A stretch of DNA of 64,000 nucleotides, taken from Agarivorans litoreus. Its GTDB lineage: Bacteria; Pseudomonadota; Gammaproteobacteria; Enterobacterales; Celerinatantimonadaceae. Position numbers and translations under genes: made by a program. Under the pieces are notes generated by a model. That model saw nothing but the letters and a program-made list of their open reading frames with translations. It did not search any database and had not been told where the DNA came from. Within the stretch, counting starts at the first letter, position 1; every line of letters starts with the position of its first letter. Positions 55,562-64,000 of the stretch are shown here, piece by piece. The stretch lies in contig NZ_BLPI01000001.1 of NCBI RefSeq assembly GCF_019649015.1, positions 1,259,501-1,323,500 on the forward strand. The letters run 5' to 3'.

Positions 55562-56239
55562 ATGTCCGGAAATACAATTCTAGGTTTGTTTGCAAAATCG
55601 CCAATTAAACCTCTAGAAGAGCATATCAATGTAGTACACGAATGTTGTGAAGGCTTAGTACCTTTCTTCGATGCAGTACTGAATAAAGACTGGAAAACCG
55701 CGGCTAAGCGTCGCAGAGATATTTCAAATTTAGAGAAAGAAGCAGATCGCATGAAGCGTGAGATTCGCTTGAACCTACCTGGTGGTATTTTCATGCCAGT
55801 AGAACGTTCAGACGTACTCGAGCTACTTACTCACCAAGATAGAATTGCCAATAACGCAAAAGATATTTCGGGCAGAATGCTAGGCCGAAAAATGGAATTA
55901 CCGCCAAAACTTGCGGAAATGTTCATGACTTACTTAGCACGTTGCTTAGATGCGACCGGTAAAGCTAAAGAAGTGATCAACGAACTAGAAGACCTACTAG
56001 AGACCGGCTTTAAAGGCCGTGAAGTAGAACTAGTGAAAAAAATGGTACACGAACTCGATATTATCGAAGACGATACCGACGCACAGCAAATCAAAATTCG
56101 TCGAAAATTACAAAAGCTAGAAAAGAAACTAGATCCTATCGACGCAATGTTCCTATATTTCATCATTGAAGCTATCGGCGAATTAGCCGACCAAGCGCAG
56201 CGCGTTGGTGCTCGCTTAGAACTGATGATCTATCGCTAA
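55562..56239 (+). CDS. TIGR00153/DUF47 PhoU-like protein
   Basis: A 225-residue all-helical protein starting MSGNTILGLFAKSPIKPLEEHINVVHECCEGLVPFF, the TIGR00153 family N-terminus. LEKEADRMKREIRLNLPGGIFMPVERSDVLELLTHQDRIANNAKDISG and DPIDAMFLYFIIEAIGELADQAQRVGARLELM follow. These PhoU-like proteins are nearly always paired with a Pit permease and are thought to regulate it. Here pit begins 26 bases downstream, so the pair is an operon. Confidence 0.93.
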   Translation: MSGNTILGLFAKSPIKPLEEHINVVHECCEGLVPFFDAVLNKDWKTAAKRRRDISNLEKEADRMKREIRLNLPGGIFMPVERSDVLELLTHQDRIANNAKDISGRMLGRKMELPPKLAEMFMTYLARCLDATGKAKEVINELEDLLETGFKGREVELVKKMVHELDIIEDDTDAQQIKIRRKLQKLEKKLDPIDAMFLYFIIEAIGELADQAQRVGARLELMIYR

Positions 56240-56265
56240 ACAAAGAAAATACTTAGGTAACTCCA

Positions 56266-57531
56266 ATGGAAATTCTTGCAACTTACGGCACTACGCTGAT
56301 TATTATTGCGGCCGTTTTTGGCTTTGTTATGGCGTGGGGTATTGGTGCCAACGATGTAGCCAACGCTATGGGTACATCGGTAGGCTCTAACGCTATTACC
56401 ATTAAACAAGCGATTATTATCGCGATGATCTTTGAGTTTGCCGGCGCTTATTTGGCGGGTGGTGCGGTAACCAATACCGTGCGTAAAGGCATCATTGATT
56501 CTGGCGCATTTGTTAATACCCCTGAACTACTAGTATTCGGTATGATTGCCGCATTGCTTGCAGCGGGTACATGGCTATTAATTGCTTCTTACAACGGCTG
56601 GCCAGTATCAACCACGCACTCTATTATTGGCGCCATCGTTGGTTTTGCCGCAGTAGGTGTAGGCACTGAGGCTGTAGAATGGGCCAAAGTGGGCGGCATT
56701 GTAGGTAGCTGGATTATTACTCCGGCTATTTCAGGTGTATTTGCTTACTTAATTTTTGTAAGCGCCCAGAAGCTGATCTTTGAACATGAAAACCCACTAG
56801 ATGCTGCTAAACGCTACGTGCCAGGTTACATGTTCCTAGCTGGCTTTATGATGGCGCTAGTAACCATTAAAAAGGGCCTTAAACACATTGGTTTAGAACT
56901 AAGCAGTGTTGAAGGTTACGTTTGGGCAGTAGCCGTTGGCGTATTGGTTGCTATTGTAGGTAAGGTGATTATTAGCCGCCTAAAAATCGATCCTAAAGCC
57001 GATCGTCAAATGCACTACACCAACGTAGAAAAAGTATTTGCGGTACTAATGGTAATTACCGCTTGTTGTATGGCTTTTGCTCACGGTTCAAACGACGTAG
57101 CCAATGCTATTGGTCCTTTAGCCGCAGTTGTTAGCGTAGTAAACAACAACGGTGAAATTGCCGCAAAAGCCGCACTAGCTTGGTGGATATTACCACTAGG
57201 TGGTTTAGGTATTGTGGCCGGTTTAGCCCTGTTTGGTCACCGCGTAATTGCCACTATTGGTAAAGGTATTACCCACCTTACACCTAGCCGTGGTTTTGCT
57301 GCAGAACTCGCTGCTGCAACAACAGTAGTAGTTGCCTCAGGTACTGGCTTGCCAATCTCTACCACTCAAACCCTAGTAGGTGCGGTGTTAGGTGTGGGTA
57401 TGGCACGTGGTATTGCCGCGCTTAATCTCGGTGTAGTACGTAGTATTGTAATATCTTGGGTAGTAACGCTGCCTGCCGGTGCTGCACTATCTATCGTGTT
57501 TTACTACATTATGTTGGCTATTTTTAACTAG
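56266..57531 (+). CDS. pit: Pit-family inorganic phosphate transporter
   Basis: A 421-residue permease with about ten membrane helices in two related halves. The PHO4 signature appears twice as GANDVANAMGTSVGS and GSNDVANAIGPLAAV. Matching SYNGWPVSTTHSIIGAIVG and ASGTGLPISTTQTLVGAVLG blocks occur in the two halves. It takes up phosphate as a metal-phosphate complex with protons (or sodium in some relatives). It follows the DUF47 gene and is probably controlled by it. Confidence 0.95.
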   Translation: MEILATYGTTLIIIAAVFGFVMAWGIGANDVANAMGTSVGSNAITIKQAIIIAMIFEFAGAYLAGGAVTNTVRKGIIDSGAFVNTPELLVFGMIAALLAAGTWLLIASYNGWPVSTTHSIIGAIVGFAAVGVGTEAVEWAKVGGIVGSWIITPAISGVFAYLIFVSAQKLIFEHENPLDAAKRYVPGYMFLAGFMMALVTIKKGLKHIGLELSSVEGYVWAVAVGVLVAIVGKVIISRLKIDPKADRQMHYTNVEKVFAVLMVITACCMAFAHGSNDVANAIGPLAAVVSVVNNNGEIAAKAALAWWILPLGGLGIVAGLALFGHRVIATIGKGITHLTPSRGFAAELAAATTVVVASGTGLPISTTQTLVGAVLGVGMARGIAALNLGVVRSIVISWVVTLPAGAALSIVFYYIMLAIFN

Positions 57532-57641
57532 TTACCCCCTAAACTAGTTAACTTTACTCACATTAACAACGTTGCTGGTTGAGACTAGTAACGTTGTTTC
57601 GTACACTAACGGCGAAACTATTCTAAATAAAGAGATTCGCC

Positions 57642-58253
57642 GTGATCGTCAGAACCTTATCTGCTGCTATTTTATCGCTTGCCCTCGCCCTCCCAGCTTT
57701 TGCTCAAACTCGTTACATCTCTGATGACTTGTATGTCTTCATGCATTCTGGCCCTAGCAACCAATTTCGTATAGTAGGTAGCGTAAATGCGGGTACTAAA
57801 ATTAATCAGGTTGAATTCAACCAAGAAAATAATTACGCCAAAATTGTCTTAGAAAGTGGTCGAGAAGGCTGGGTAGAAGCTAAATACCTTAATCGCTCTC
57901 CAGGCTTAGCCACACAACTAGAGCAAGTTAAAAGCCAGCTAGAAAAAAGCCAAACGGCACTGAAGCAACAACAGCAAGACAGCGGTGCAGCATCGGCAGA
58001 ACAAGCTGCCCAAATTGAGGCACAGCAACAGCAAATTGAACAACTGCAGCTTACTAACGATCAGTTAAACGAGCAGCTTGCTCAAATAAGCCAGCAAAAT
58101 AACGCCATTCAACATGAGTTAGACACCAAAGATGAAGCGGTGCAAATGCAATGGTTTATGCGTGGTGCAGGCGTAGCGGGTATTGGTTTAATTCTAGGCA
58201 TATTGCTGCCAATGATCCCACGTCGTAAAAAACGCGATAATCAGTGGATGTAA
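57642..58253 (+). CDS. ygiM: SH3 domain protein YgiM
   Basis: A 203-residue protein starting at a GTG. A signal peptide (about 1-22) precedes an SH3 domain (TRYISDDLYVFMHSGPSNQFRIVGSVNAGTKINQVEF to WVEAKYL, about 24-90). A glutamine-rich coiled coil (about 93-165) and a C-terminal membrane helix (GAGVAGIGLILGILLPMIP) with a basic tail follow. This matches YgiM/TIGR04211, found beside cca and uppP in many gammaproteobacteria. The likely place is the inner membrane facing the periplasm; function unknown. Confidence 0.92.
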   Translation: MIVRTLSAAILSLALALPAFAQTRYISDDLYVFMHSGPSNQFRIVGSVNAGTKINQVEFNQENNYAKIVLESGREGWVEAKYLNRSPGLATQLEQVKSQLEKSQTALKQQQQDSGAASAEQAAQIEAQQQQIEQLQLTNDQLNEQLAQISQQNNAIQHELDTKDEAVQMQWFMRGAGVAGIGLILGILLPMIPRRKKRDNQWM

Positions 58254-58274
58254 TCACTGTTGCTTTTCCCCAAC

Positions 58275-58302
58275 AAAAAAGGCGCTTAGTGCGCCTTTTT
58301 TT
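58275..58302 (+). terminator. terminator of ygiM
   Basis: AAAAAAGGCGC and GCGCCTTTTTTT around TTAGT, 22 bases past the stop and directly before repeat copy 2. Confidence 0.9.
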
Positions 58303-58305
58303 ATT

Positions 58306-58467
58306 ATACCAATCACACTAAGTCAGTGAGCAGAAATAACGCAAGAAAAACACTCGAGAATAAGCCAGGATTTTTCGATAAGTAGTTATTATATAAACAA
58401 AAATCCTAAGGCAGTTATCGAGCATCTTAACCAGATAGAATGAGCTGTTACTTAGTTCGATTGATAT
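58306..58467. repeat. 162-bp dispersed repeat with inverted ends, copy 2
   Basis: This is co-linear with copy 1 (33727-33888): same length, same orientation and, by eye, only substitutions. It starts ATACCAATCACACTAAGT and ends ATTGATAT, a degenerate inverted copy of the start. It lies between convergent ygiM and gspB, and its last base is the first base of the gspB stop codon complement. Confidence 0.82.
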
Positions 58468-59279
58468 TAGCCCCAATCTGATAAGGCATTAAGCCGGCAC
58501 AGATTGCCTGCCACCCGCAATACAATATCATCCAAGCGAATAGCCACCAACTCAATGTTCTTATTGACAAAATCCCCCTCTACCAACTCTTTATCATTAA
58601 GAGTGACATAACGGCGAGCAGGATCTGAGGAAAACACATGTGAATTAAAAGTTATCGCTGGAACCAGTTTTTGCACTTCAGGGTCGAGAGCACCTAGCAT
58701 TGGTACATCATCATAATTACTGGGATCAAGTTCTTCAGCCCAACTTAAGGTATTGGTTGCTTGCACAGCCGCGGCAAAACGTTGCTCTAAGCCCTTTTCT
58801 TCTGCCGAGTTAGGTTTAGCAGGCGCTGACTGCTGCACTGGTGCAGACTTACTGGCAACCACATTAGAGCTGGAGTTTAGCGTAGCCATTGGCTCTGGCG
58901 CTTGGTACTGCGGAATAGGTGCATTTAATAAGGTTTCAAACTGTTTTTGGCGTAGTGCCAGCAAATCAACCTTTTCTAGCCCTTCTAAGAGAGGCAAAGG
59001 CAACAGCTCAATCTCTAACTTAGGCTCAACCACCCGAGAGACCCGCATTATTGGTTTGGTTTCTAGCTCTTTAGTTACAGGCTGAACCGCAGCTTCAACC
59101 TTAGTCGCTGCAGTATCTGTATTTGATTGCTGCCACAACCAAAAACCGCCAGCGCCTAAAGATAAGGTGAGTACCGAACTTAGCACTGCGGTTAATACTG
59201 GATTAACTGACGAGGGTGCAACTAAAGCAACCGCTTCGCTTGGCTGACTGCGGCGCTGTGCGTCTAAAATACTGGACAT
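58467..59279 (-). CDS. gspB: type II secretion assembly protein GspB
   Basis: A 270-residue protein. One membrane helix (VLTAVLSSVLTLSLGAGGFWLWQQ, about 28-50) is followed by a long Pro/Ala/Ser-rich linker. The C-terminal GspB domain (about 205-270) has VPAITFNSHVFSSDPARRYVTLNDKELVEGD and IRLDDIVLRVAGNLCRL. GspA and GspB help place the secretin through the cell wall. Its ATG overlaps the gspA stop by one base. The main gsp operon is not in the window. Confidence 0.88.
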   Translation of the reverse strand: MSSILDAQRRSQPSEAVALVAPSSVNPVLTAVLSSVLTLSLGAGGFWLWQQSNTDTAATKVEAAVQPVTKELETKPIMRVSRVVEPKLEIELLPLPLLEGLEKVDLLALRQKQFETLLNAPIPQYQAPEPMATLNSSSNVVASKSAPVQQSAPAKPNSAEEKGLEQRFAAAVQATNTLSWAEELDPSNYDDVPMLGALDPEVQKLVPAITFNSHVFSSDPARRYVTLNDKELVEGDFVNKNIELVAIRLDDIVLRVAGNLCRLNALSDWG

Positions 59280-60901
59280 TAGTTCAACTCCTGCAAGCGC
59301 GGTTGGTCAACGTAAATCTGTTGGTTAAGACGTAATAAAGTAAATACACCAGCTATACCGTCAGCACTCAAGCGATTTTGCTGCTGGAACTGCTGCACCT
59401 GGCGGCTTAACTGAGCATCAAAGTTAAAGATTTTGCGTGGACGCTGTCCTTGAATTAACGACAAGCTTTGCTCCAACCAATAAACTGCTTCGCCTTGGTT
59501 GCCCTGTTTAAGCACCCCAGTAAAGCCTGGGGGTTGCTTCCAAAGAACCTGAAACTCGCCGTTCCAACGTTGGTTAAACCAAGAGCTGCTAACCATAATT
59601 GCGCGGTCACCCACCCATAGTTCTAATTTAGGCCCCCAATGGCGCACCACCGCATAAAAGTAATGACCGTCTTCTTCTAGTTCAACCACCGCAGGAAGGT
59701 TCACTTCTCGCAGTGCCCGCTCGCCGCCTGTAAGGTTTAAACAATATAGATCTAAGCTTGTTACTAGGTTGCAGTTTGCTTGCGCATTCGCCACATCGTA
59801 ACCCCAAGTACGCAACAATAATTGCCATGAGCGCGCTGGCAAACTGTTATTCGCTCGTAGTTGCTGCCACTCTTGTTTAATTGCTTGAATGTCATCTTGG
59901 TTTTGTTCAAGCTCTGGAGCAGGCTCTACAGCAACAATCTCGGCTGGGCGCTCAACAACTGGCGCAGCTATCGGCTGGTTTTCGATTTCAACTACTGGCG
60001 TTTGCTGCAAGATAAACCAAGCCGCCACAATCAAGCAGCCTAATAAAGCGCCACTCAATACATAGTTAAGGTTAAAACTTTGAGGCTTAGGCTCGCCTAA
60101 GGCCACCTCTTCAATCGCTTGGTTAAGCGCTTTTTTGTCTACCTGCATTTGGTCGCGGCCGTAGGCAGCTAACAGCGCACGGTCGCATAGTAAGTTAATC
60201 ACTCGCGGAATACCGTCGGCAGCCTTAAACAGCTGCTTAATCACCGAGGGGGCAAATAGAGGACGTTCACACCCCGCCACCATTAAGCGATGGCGCACGT
60301 AGGCTTCTACTTCATTTACGGTTAATGGCAGCAAATGGTAACGAGCGGTAATACGCTGAGCCAATTGGCGTAAAACAGGTTGCTTAAGCTTTTGTTGCAG
60401 TTCGGGTTGACCAATTAATACCACCCGCAATAACTTGCGCGTATCGGTTTCAAAGTTGGTTAATAGCCGTAACTGTTCGAGGACTTCTACCGACAAGTGC
60501 TGCGCTTCATCAATCAGCAGCATAGTATTACCACCTTGGAAGTGGTTCTCTAACAAGCGCTGGCGGATCGCATCACCAAAATCTTTTACGCTAAAAGAGT
60601 CACGGTCATATTCTATGCTCAGCTCGTCACACACCGTGGCTAACAACTCTAGTTCGGTAAGGCTTGGGTTTAACACCAAGGCCACTTGGGTATTATCGGG
60701 CACTTGTTTAAGCAAGGCGCGCGATACCGTGGTTTTGCCGGTACCTACTTCACCAGTAAGCAATACAAAGCCACCAGTCTCGCCCAAACCAAAAGTAAGG
60801 TGCGCCAAGGCTTCTTTATGACGTTCGCTCATAAACAAGAAATCAGGGTTTGGCGCTATCGAAAAGGGACTTTCCTTTAAGCCAAAGTAATCCAAATACA
60901 T
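59279..60901 (-). CDS. gspA: type II secretion AAA+ ATPase GspA (ExeA)
   Basis: A 540-residue protein beginning MYLDYFGLKESPFSIAPNPDFLFMS, the ExeA hallmark. Walker A is TGEVGTGKTTVS and Walker B MLLIDEAQHL. A membrane helix lies at about 275-297. A periplasmic part follows, with a cysteine-peptidase-like region and a peptidoglycan-binding domain at the end (LKQGNQGEAVYWLEQSL, VQQFQQQNRLSADGIAGVFTLLRL). It binds peptidoglycan and, with GspB, supports secretin assembly. Such secretion is the likely exit route for extracellular enzymes such as the xylanase; this is inference. Confidence 0.94.
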   Translation of the reverse strand: MYLDYFGLKESPFSIAPNPDFLFMSERHKEALAHLTFGLGETGGFVLLTGEVGTGKTTVSRALLKQVPDNTQVALVLNPSLTELELLATVCDELSIEYDRDSFSVKDFGDAIRQRLLENHFQGGNTMLLIDEAQHLSVEVLEQLRLLTNFETDTRKLLRVVLIGQPELQQKLKQPVLRQLAQRITARYHLLPLTVNEVEAYVRHRLMVAGCERPLFAPSVIKQLFKAADGIPRVINLLCDRALLAAYGRDQMQVDKKALNQAIEEVALGEPKPQSFNLNYVLSGALLGCLIVAAWFILQQTPVVEIENQPIAAPVVERPAEIVAVEPAPELEQNQDDIQAIKQEWQQLRANNSLPARSWQLLLRTWGYDVANAQANCNLVTSLDLYCLNLTGGERALREVNLPAVVELEEDGHYFYAVVRHWGPKLELWVGDRAIMVSSSWFNQRWNGEFQVLWKQPPGFTGVLKQGNQGEAVYWLEQSLSLIQGQRPRKIFNFDAQLSRQVQQFQQQNRLSADGIAGVFTLLRLNQQIYVDQPRLQELN

Positions 60902-61035
60902 TAAACCGCTATCCTTTCACCGATTATGGCTGCCACTTATATGACAAGTCGCAATCCAAGCCCTATTGAGCATTGATAGGTGTATAATACCCCCACGCGA
61001 GGCGTTTGTGGATATTAGTTAACGAGGAGTGATAA

Positions 61036-62277
61036 GTGGAAACCTATTTAGTCGGCGGAGCAGTAAGAGATCAACTACTAGGTTTACAGGTAAAAGACCG
61101 CGATCACGTTGTGGTTGGCGCCACTCCCGAACAAATGCTGAAACTTGGCTACAGCCAAGTAGGTAAAGATTTCCCGGTATTTTTGCATCCTCACAGCCAA
61201 GAAGAATATGCATTGGCGCGCACCGAGCGTAAACAAGGCACAGGTTACACTGGCTTTAGTTGTGATTTTTCCGATGATATTCGCTTAGAAGACGATCTCT
61301 TACGCCGCGACCTTACCGTAAATGCCATTGCCCGAGCAGAAAATGGTGAGCTAATTGACCCTTACGGTGGCCAACGCGACTTAGACGCAAAGCTACTACG
61401 CCATGTATCGCCCGCCTTTGTAGAAGATCCACTGCGAGTATTACGAGTGGCCCGCTTTGCCGCGCGTTTCCATCACCTAGGATTTAAAGTTGCCGATGAA
61501 ACCATCGAGTTAATGCAAGAAATTGCTCACTCGGGCGAATTAGCCAGCTTAACCCCAGAGCGTATTTGGCGAGAACTAGAAAAGGCGCTTGGCAGCCAAT
61601 CACCACAAGTATTTTTTGCAGTATTGCGAGAAGCGAACGCACTGGCGGCCTTAATACCAGAATTGGATGACTTATTTGGAGTACCAGCCAGTCCCAAATG
61701 GCACCCAGAAATAGACACCGGTATTCACACTTTAATGGTAATAGAGCAAAGTGCTAAACATGGCTATAGCGACCTAGTGCGCTTTGCAGCCTTGTGCCAC
61801 GACTTTGGCAAAGCCTTAACCCCTGAAGAAAAGCTGCCCTCTCATCCAGGCCACGGGCCTAAGGGGGTAAAGTTAATTAAAGCCTTTTGCCAACGCATTA
61901 AAGTACCTAACGAGTACCGAGATTTAGCGCTACTTGTCGCTGAGCACCACATTACCATTCACAGCGCTTTGGAACTTCGTCCCGAAACTATATTAAAGCT
62001 GTTTAACCGCTGCGATGCTTGGCGCAAGCCAGAGCGTTTTACCCAAATATTAGAAGCTGGCGTGGCCGATATTCGTGGTCGTTTAGGCTTTGAACAAAAC
62101 GATTACCCTGCTTACAACTATTTGCTATCGCAACTCGAGGTAGCCAACAGCGTGAATATTCAAGCCATTGTGCAACAAGGTTATAAAGGTGAGGCAATTC
62201 GTGAACAGGTGCACCTAGCGCGGCTTAAGCTGATTAAGCAAGAAAAACAGCGTTATTTACAGCATCTTGAGCAATAA
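61036..62277 (+). CDS. cca: multifunctional CCA tRNA nucleotidyltransferase
   Basis: A 413-residue class II CCA-adding enzyme. It starts at GTG 61036 after [34 protein letters not shown] and [23 protein letters not shown] give the head and metal site. The [11 protein letters not shown] neck follows, then an HD domain with [10 protein letters not shown] and VAEHH. It repairs and completes the 3' CCA of tRNAs; the HD part has phosphatase and phosphodiesterase activity. Length matches E. coli Cca. Confidence 0.96.
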   Translation: METYLVGGAVRDQLLGLQVKDRDHVVVGATPEQMLKLGYSQVGKDFPVFLHPHSQEEYALARTERKQGTGYTGFSCDFSDDIRLEDDLLRRDLTVNAIARAENGELIDPYGGQRDLDAKLLRHVSPAFVEDPLRVLRVARFAARFHHLGFKVADETIELMQEIAHSGELASLTPERIWRELEKALGSQSPQVFFAVLREANALAALIPELDDLFGVPASPKWHPEIDTGIHTLMVIEQSAKHGYSDLVRFAALCHDFGKALTPEEKLPSHPGHGPKGVKLIKAFCQRIKVPNEYRDLALLVAEHHITIHSALELRPETILKLFNRCDAWRKPERFTQILEAGVADIRGRLGFEQNDYPAYNYLLSQLEVANSVNIQAIVQQGYKGEAIREQVHLARLKLIKQEKQRYLQHLEQ

Positions 62278-62317
62278 GCTAATCAAACAGTAACCAAGCC
62301 AAGCAGTTCATTACAAT

Positions 62318-62347
62318 AAAAAAGCACGCCGATTGACGTGCTTTTTT
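62318..62347. terminator. bidirectional terminator between cca and uppP
   Basis: AAAAAAGCACG and CGTGCTTTTTT around an 8-base loop serve both convergent genes. Confidence 0.9.
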
Positions 62348-62366
62348 GGTTCGAACTAAAGGTCGT

Positions 62367-63167
62367 TTAACTTAAGGCTAAAAAGGCAAACAAAGTAATA
62401 CCCAGTAGCATGCGGTAGATAACAAACGGCTTCATACCCACCTTGTTAACCCACTTAATAAATAAGTGAATACAAGAATAGGCACTGATAAACGACACCA
62501 ATATACCCAGCGACATAGCCGACCAATCAATATCCACCGGATTATCAGCCATGTCTTTGCCCATAAGAACACAAGCGCCAACAATTACCGGAATAGACAT
62601 TAAAAATGAAAAGCGCGCCGCGGCTTCACGGGTTAAACCCAACATTAAGCCAGCAGTAATTGTTATACCACTACGCGAAGTACCTGGAATAATCGCTATC
62701 GCTTGTGCAACACCCACAAACAGGGCCTGTTTCCAACCAATTTTATACTCATCGTGCACGAGCTTCGCTTGCGAATCGGCCCACCATAACAAAGCACCAA
62801 ATACGATGGTGGTAGTTGCAATCACATACGCAGAGCGCAAGTACTCTTCAATCAACGATTTAAACAAGCCGCCAAACAGTACCGCAGGAATAGTGGCTAA
62901 GATAATTAACCAAGCAAGCACAGCTTCGGGGCTGCGGTTACCAGTAAACGAGCTTAACCACGCCTTAAGCATGGCCCATACTTCTTTTCTAAAGTAACCC
63001 AATACGGCAAACAAACTACCTACGTGCACCGCTACATCAAAGGCAATCCCCTGATCATCCCAACCAAAAATCTGCGAGGGCAAAATTAAATGGGCAGAAC
63101 TGGAAATAGGTAAAAACTCGGTCAAGCCTTGGATCATAGCCAAAAAAATGGTCTCAAATGTACTCAT
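62367..63167 (-). CDS. uppP: undecaprenyl-diphosphate phosphatase UppP (BacA)
   Basis: A 266-residue membrane enzyme. The two conserved blocks are [16 protein letters not shown] near the N-terminus and [36 protein letters not shown] in the middle. It recycles undecaprenyl diphosphate to the monophosphate carrier needed for peptidoglycan and O-antigen and confers bacitracin tolerance. It lies 24 bases after folK. Confidence 0.97.
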   Translation of the reverse strand: MSTFETIFLAMIQGLTEFLPISSSAHLILPSQIFGWDDQGIAFDVAVHVGSLFAVLGYFRKEVWAMLKAWLSSFTGNRSPEAVLAWLIILATIPAVLFGGLFKSLIEEYLRSAYVIATTTIVFGALLWWADSQAKLVHDEYKIGWKQALFVGVAQAIAIIPGTSRSGITITAGLMLGLTREAAARFSFLMSIPVIVGACVLMGKDMADNPVDIDWSAMSLGILVSFISAYSCIHLFIKWVNKVGMKPFVIYRMLLGITLFAFLALS

Positions 63168-63191
63168 TCTTGGTTCCTTGCTGCTAAAAAA

Positions 63192-63680
63192 TTAAAAGTT
63201 GAAACTCTCTACAAGAGTGAGCACTTGGCTACTATGATCAAAATCTTGCCATAGTTGCGTGTAAGTTTGATGAAGTGTTGGATGTACCAACTCGCCAGCA
63301 ATATCTGCCAGCGGCTTTAATACAAAAGCACTTTTACTTATCTCGGCTCTGGGTAATACACAGGGTGAATCTACCACTAAGTGGTTATATAAAAGAATAT
63401 CGATATCTAAGGTGCGTGACGAGTACTTTTGCGCATCCATTGCCCGCCCGTGTTCAAATTCAATCCGTTTAATCGCTTCAAACACTGCTTGTAAGGATAA
63501 AGGGCTAGTAAATTTAGCCACCAAATTGTAGAACTCGGGCCCATCAAAACCCAAGGCTGGGCTTTCATAAACTGGGCTTAAAGTTAACTCGCCAAATTGT
63601 GCGCGTAATGCAGCCACACCTTGTTGGATGTATTGCTCACGTTCTATATTACTGCCAATGCCTACAAAAATATCGGCCAT
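63192..63680 (-). CDS. folK: 6-hydroxymethyl-7,8-dihydropterin pyrophosphokinase FolK
   Basis: A 162-residue enzyme. FVGIGSNIEREQYI at the start and SSRTLDIDILLYNHLVV and LPRAEISKSAFVLKPLADIAGELVHP later are HPPK motifs. It transfers diphosphate from ATP to the pterin in folate synthesis. Its ATG overlaps the folB stop by one base (TAATG). An alternative FolK copy elsewhere with panC is common in relatives. Confidence 0.94.
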   Translation of the reverse strand: MADIFVGIGSNIEREQYIQQGVAALRAQFGELTLSPVYESPALGFDGPEFYNLVAKFTSPLSLQAVFEAIKRIEFEHGRAMDAQKYSSRTLDIDILLYNHLVVDSPCVLPRAEISKSAFVLKPLADIAGELVHPTLHQTYTQLWQDFDHSSQVLTLVESFNF

Positions 63681-64000
63681 TACGAAGCGTAATCCTTTTG
63701 CTCACGTTCAATCTGCACACCCACGTTGCTAGCAAATGGAACGGCTCCGGGTTTATTGATAGTGACCTTAAGCCACGGCACAGAAAACTGCTGAATCACT
63801 AAGCTCGCCACTTTTTCGGCCACGGTTTCAACTAACTCGTGGGCTTGCCCGGTAACAAGATCACTTACCGCTTGACTCACCGAGGCGTAGTCGAGCGCTA
63901 GCGATAAATCATCATTTTGGGCGGCAGGTTTGTTATCCCACGCCATTTCTAAATCGATAAGCAACTTTTGCTTAATCTCTTTTTCCCACTCGTAAGCACC
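63680..64000 (-). CDS. folB: dihydroneopterin aldolase FolB (5' end cut by window edge)
   Basis: The frame is open to the window edge, giving at least 106 residues and reading AYEWEKEIKQKLLIDLEMAWDNKPAAQNDDL, then LDYASVSQAVSDLV and HELVETVAEKVASLVIQQF. PGAVPFASNVGVQIER comes near the end. All are FolB blocks; about 15-17 N-terminal residues lie outside. The ATG at 63964 is internal and not the start. It cleaves dihydroneopterin to the substrate of FolK, encoded next. Confidence 0.94.
   Translation of the reverse strand, partial: GAYEWEKEIKQKLLIDLEMAWDNKPAAQNDDLSLALDYASVSQAVSDLVTGQAHELVETVAEKVASLVIQQFSVPWLKVTINKPGAVPFASNVGVQIEREQKDYAS

Noticed and set aside
60960-61035. Sigma-70 promoter for cca around TATAAT at about 60986
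   Set aside because: The -10 box is good but no reasonable -35 box lies 16-18 bases upstream, so I did not list it.
1-64000. CRISPR arrays, intact transposases, toxin-antitoxin or defence genes
   Set aside because: No regularly spaced repeats, no complete transposase and no recognisable defence family on either strand; the only mobile traces are the integrase fragment and the 162-bp repeats.

Overview
The window reads as a chromosomal segment of a marine gammaproteobacterium of the Alteromonadales/Vibrionales type. The best guess is Agarivorans or a near relative, but no rRNA or other decisive marker is present, so this is inference. It rests on conserved housekeeping order (lptG-lptF / pepA-holC-valS; tolC / nudF-yqiB-cpdA-yqiA-parE-parC; hldE / lpxL / glnE / ygiF; folB-folK-uppP / cca), on the type II secretion pair gspA-gspB, and on polysaccharide-degrading genes (GH10 xylanase, GH31 glycosidase). 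A large alkyl/aryl-sulfatase and a PEP-CTERM protein also fit.

Bases 1-24,860 are mostly accessory. In order they hold: a partial alkyl/aryl-sulfatase with a divergent LysR gene; a PEP-CTERM protein; the C-terminal remnant of a second LysR gene; a three-gene AI-2E-type/HlyD/DUF2955 membrane operon; GH31; nhaR; a stress-type operon (HPF-like, YccA, DUF533, DUF2986); GH10 xylanase; a thioredoxin-like membrane protein coupled to an outer-membrane barrel protein; rimI-holD; rluF; an HDOD protein; a YiaW/YiaV-like pair; another LysR gene; and a scar of a lost integrative element. The scar is a broken ABC permease abutting a truncated integrase beside tRNA-Leu(CAA).

Bases 24,860-64,000 are mainly core genes: RDD protein, LPS export permeases lptF/lptG, pepA-holC-valS, DUF445, a solute-binding protein, rraB-plsC, the topoisomerase IV genes with a GGDEF/EAL gene between them, the parE-to-nudF operon, tolC, hldE, lpxL, glnE, a potassium channel, elyC, ygiF, a DUF47-Pit phosphate transporter, ygiM, gspAB, cca, uppP and folK-folB. 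folB runs off the right edge, as the sulfatase does on the left.

Two co-linear 162-bp copies of a dispersed repeat with inverted ends sit between convergent genes at 33,727-33,888 and 58,306-58,467. No CRISPR array, intact transposase, rRNA or obvious defence system is visible. I did not find a convincing new multi-gene system. The observations most worth following are the 162-bp repeat, the barrel protein with a PagL-like second half, the tRNA-Leu scar, and the long inverted repeat upstream of tolC.
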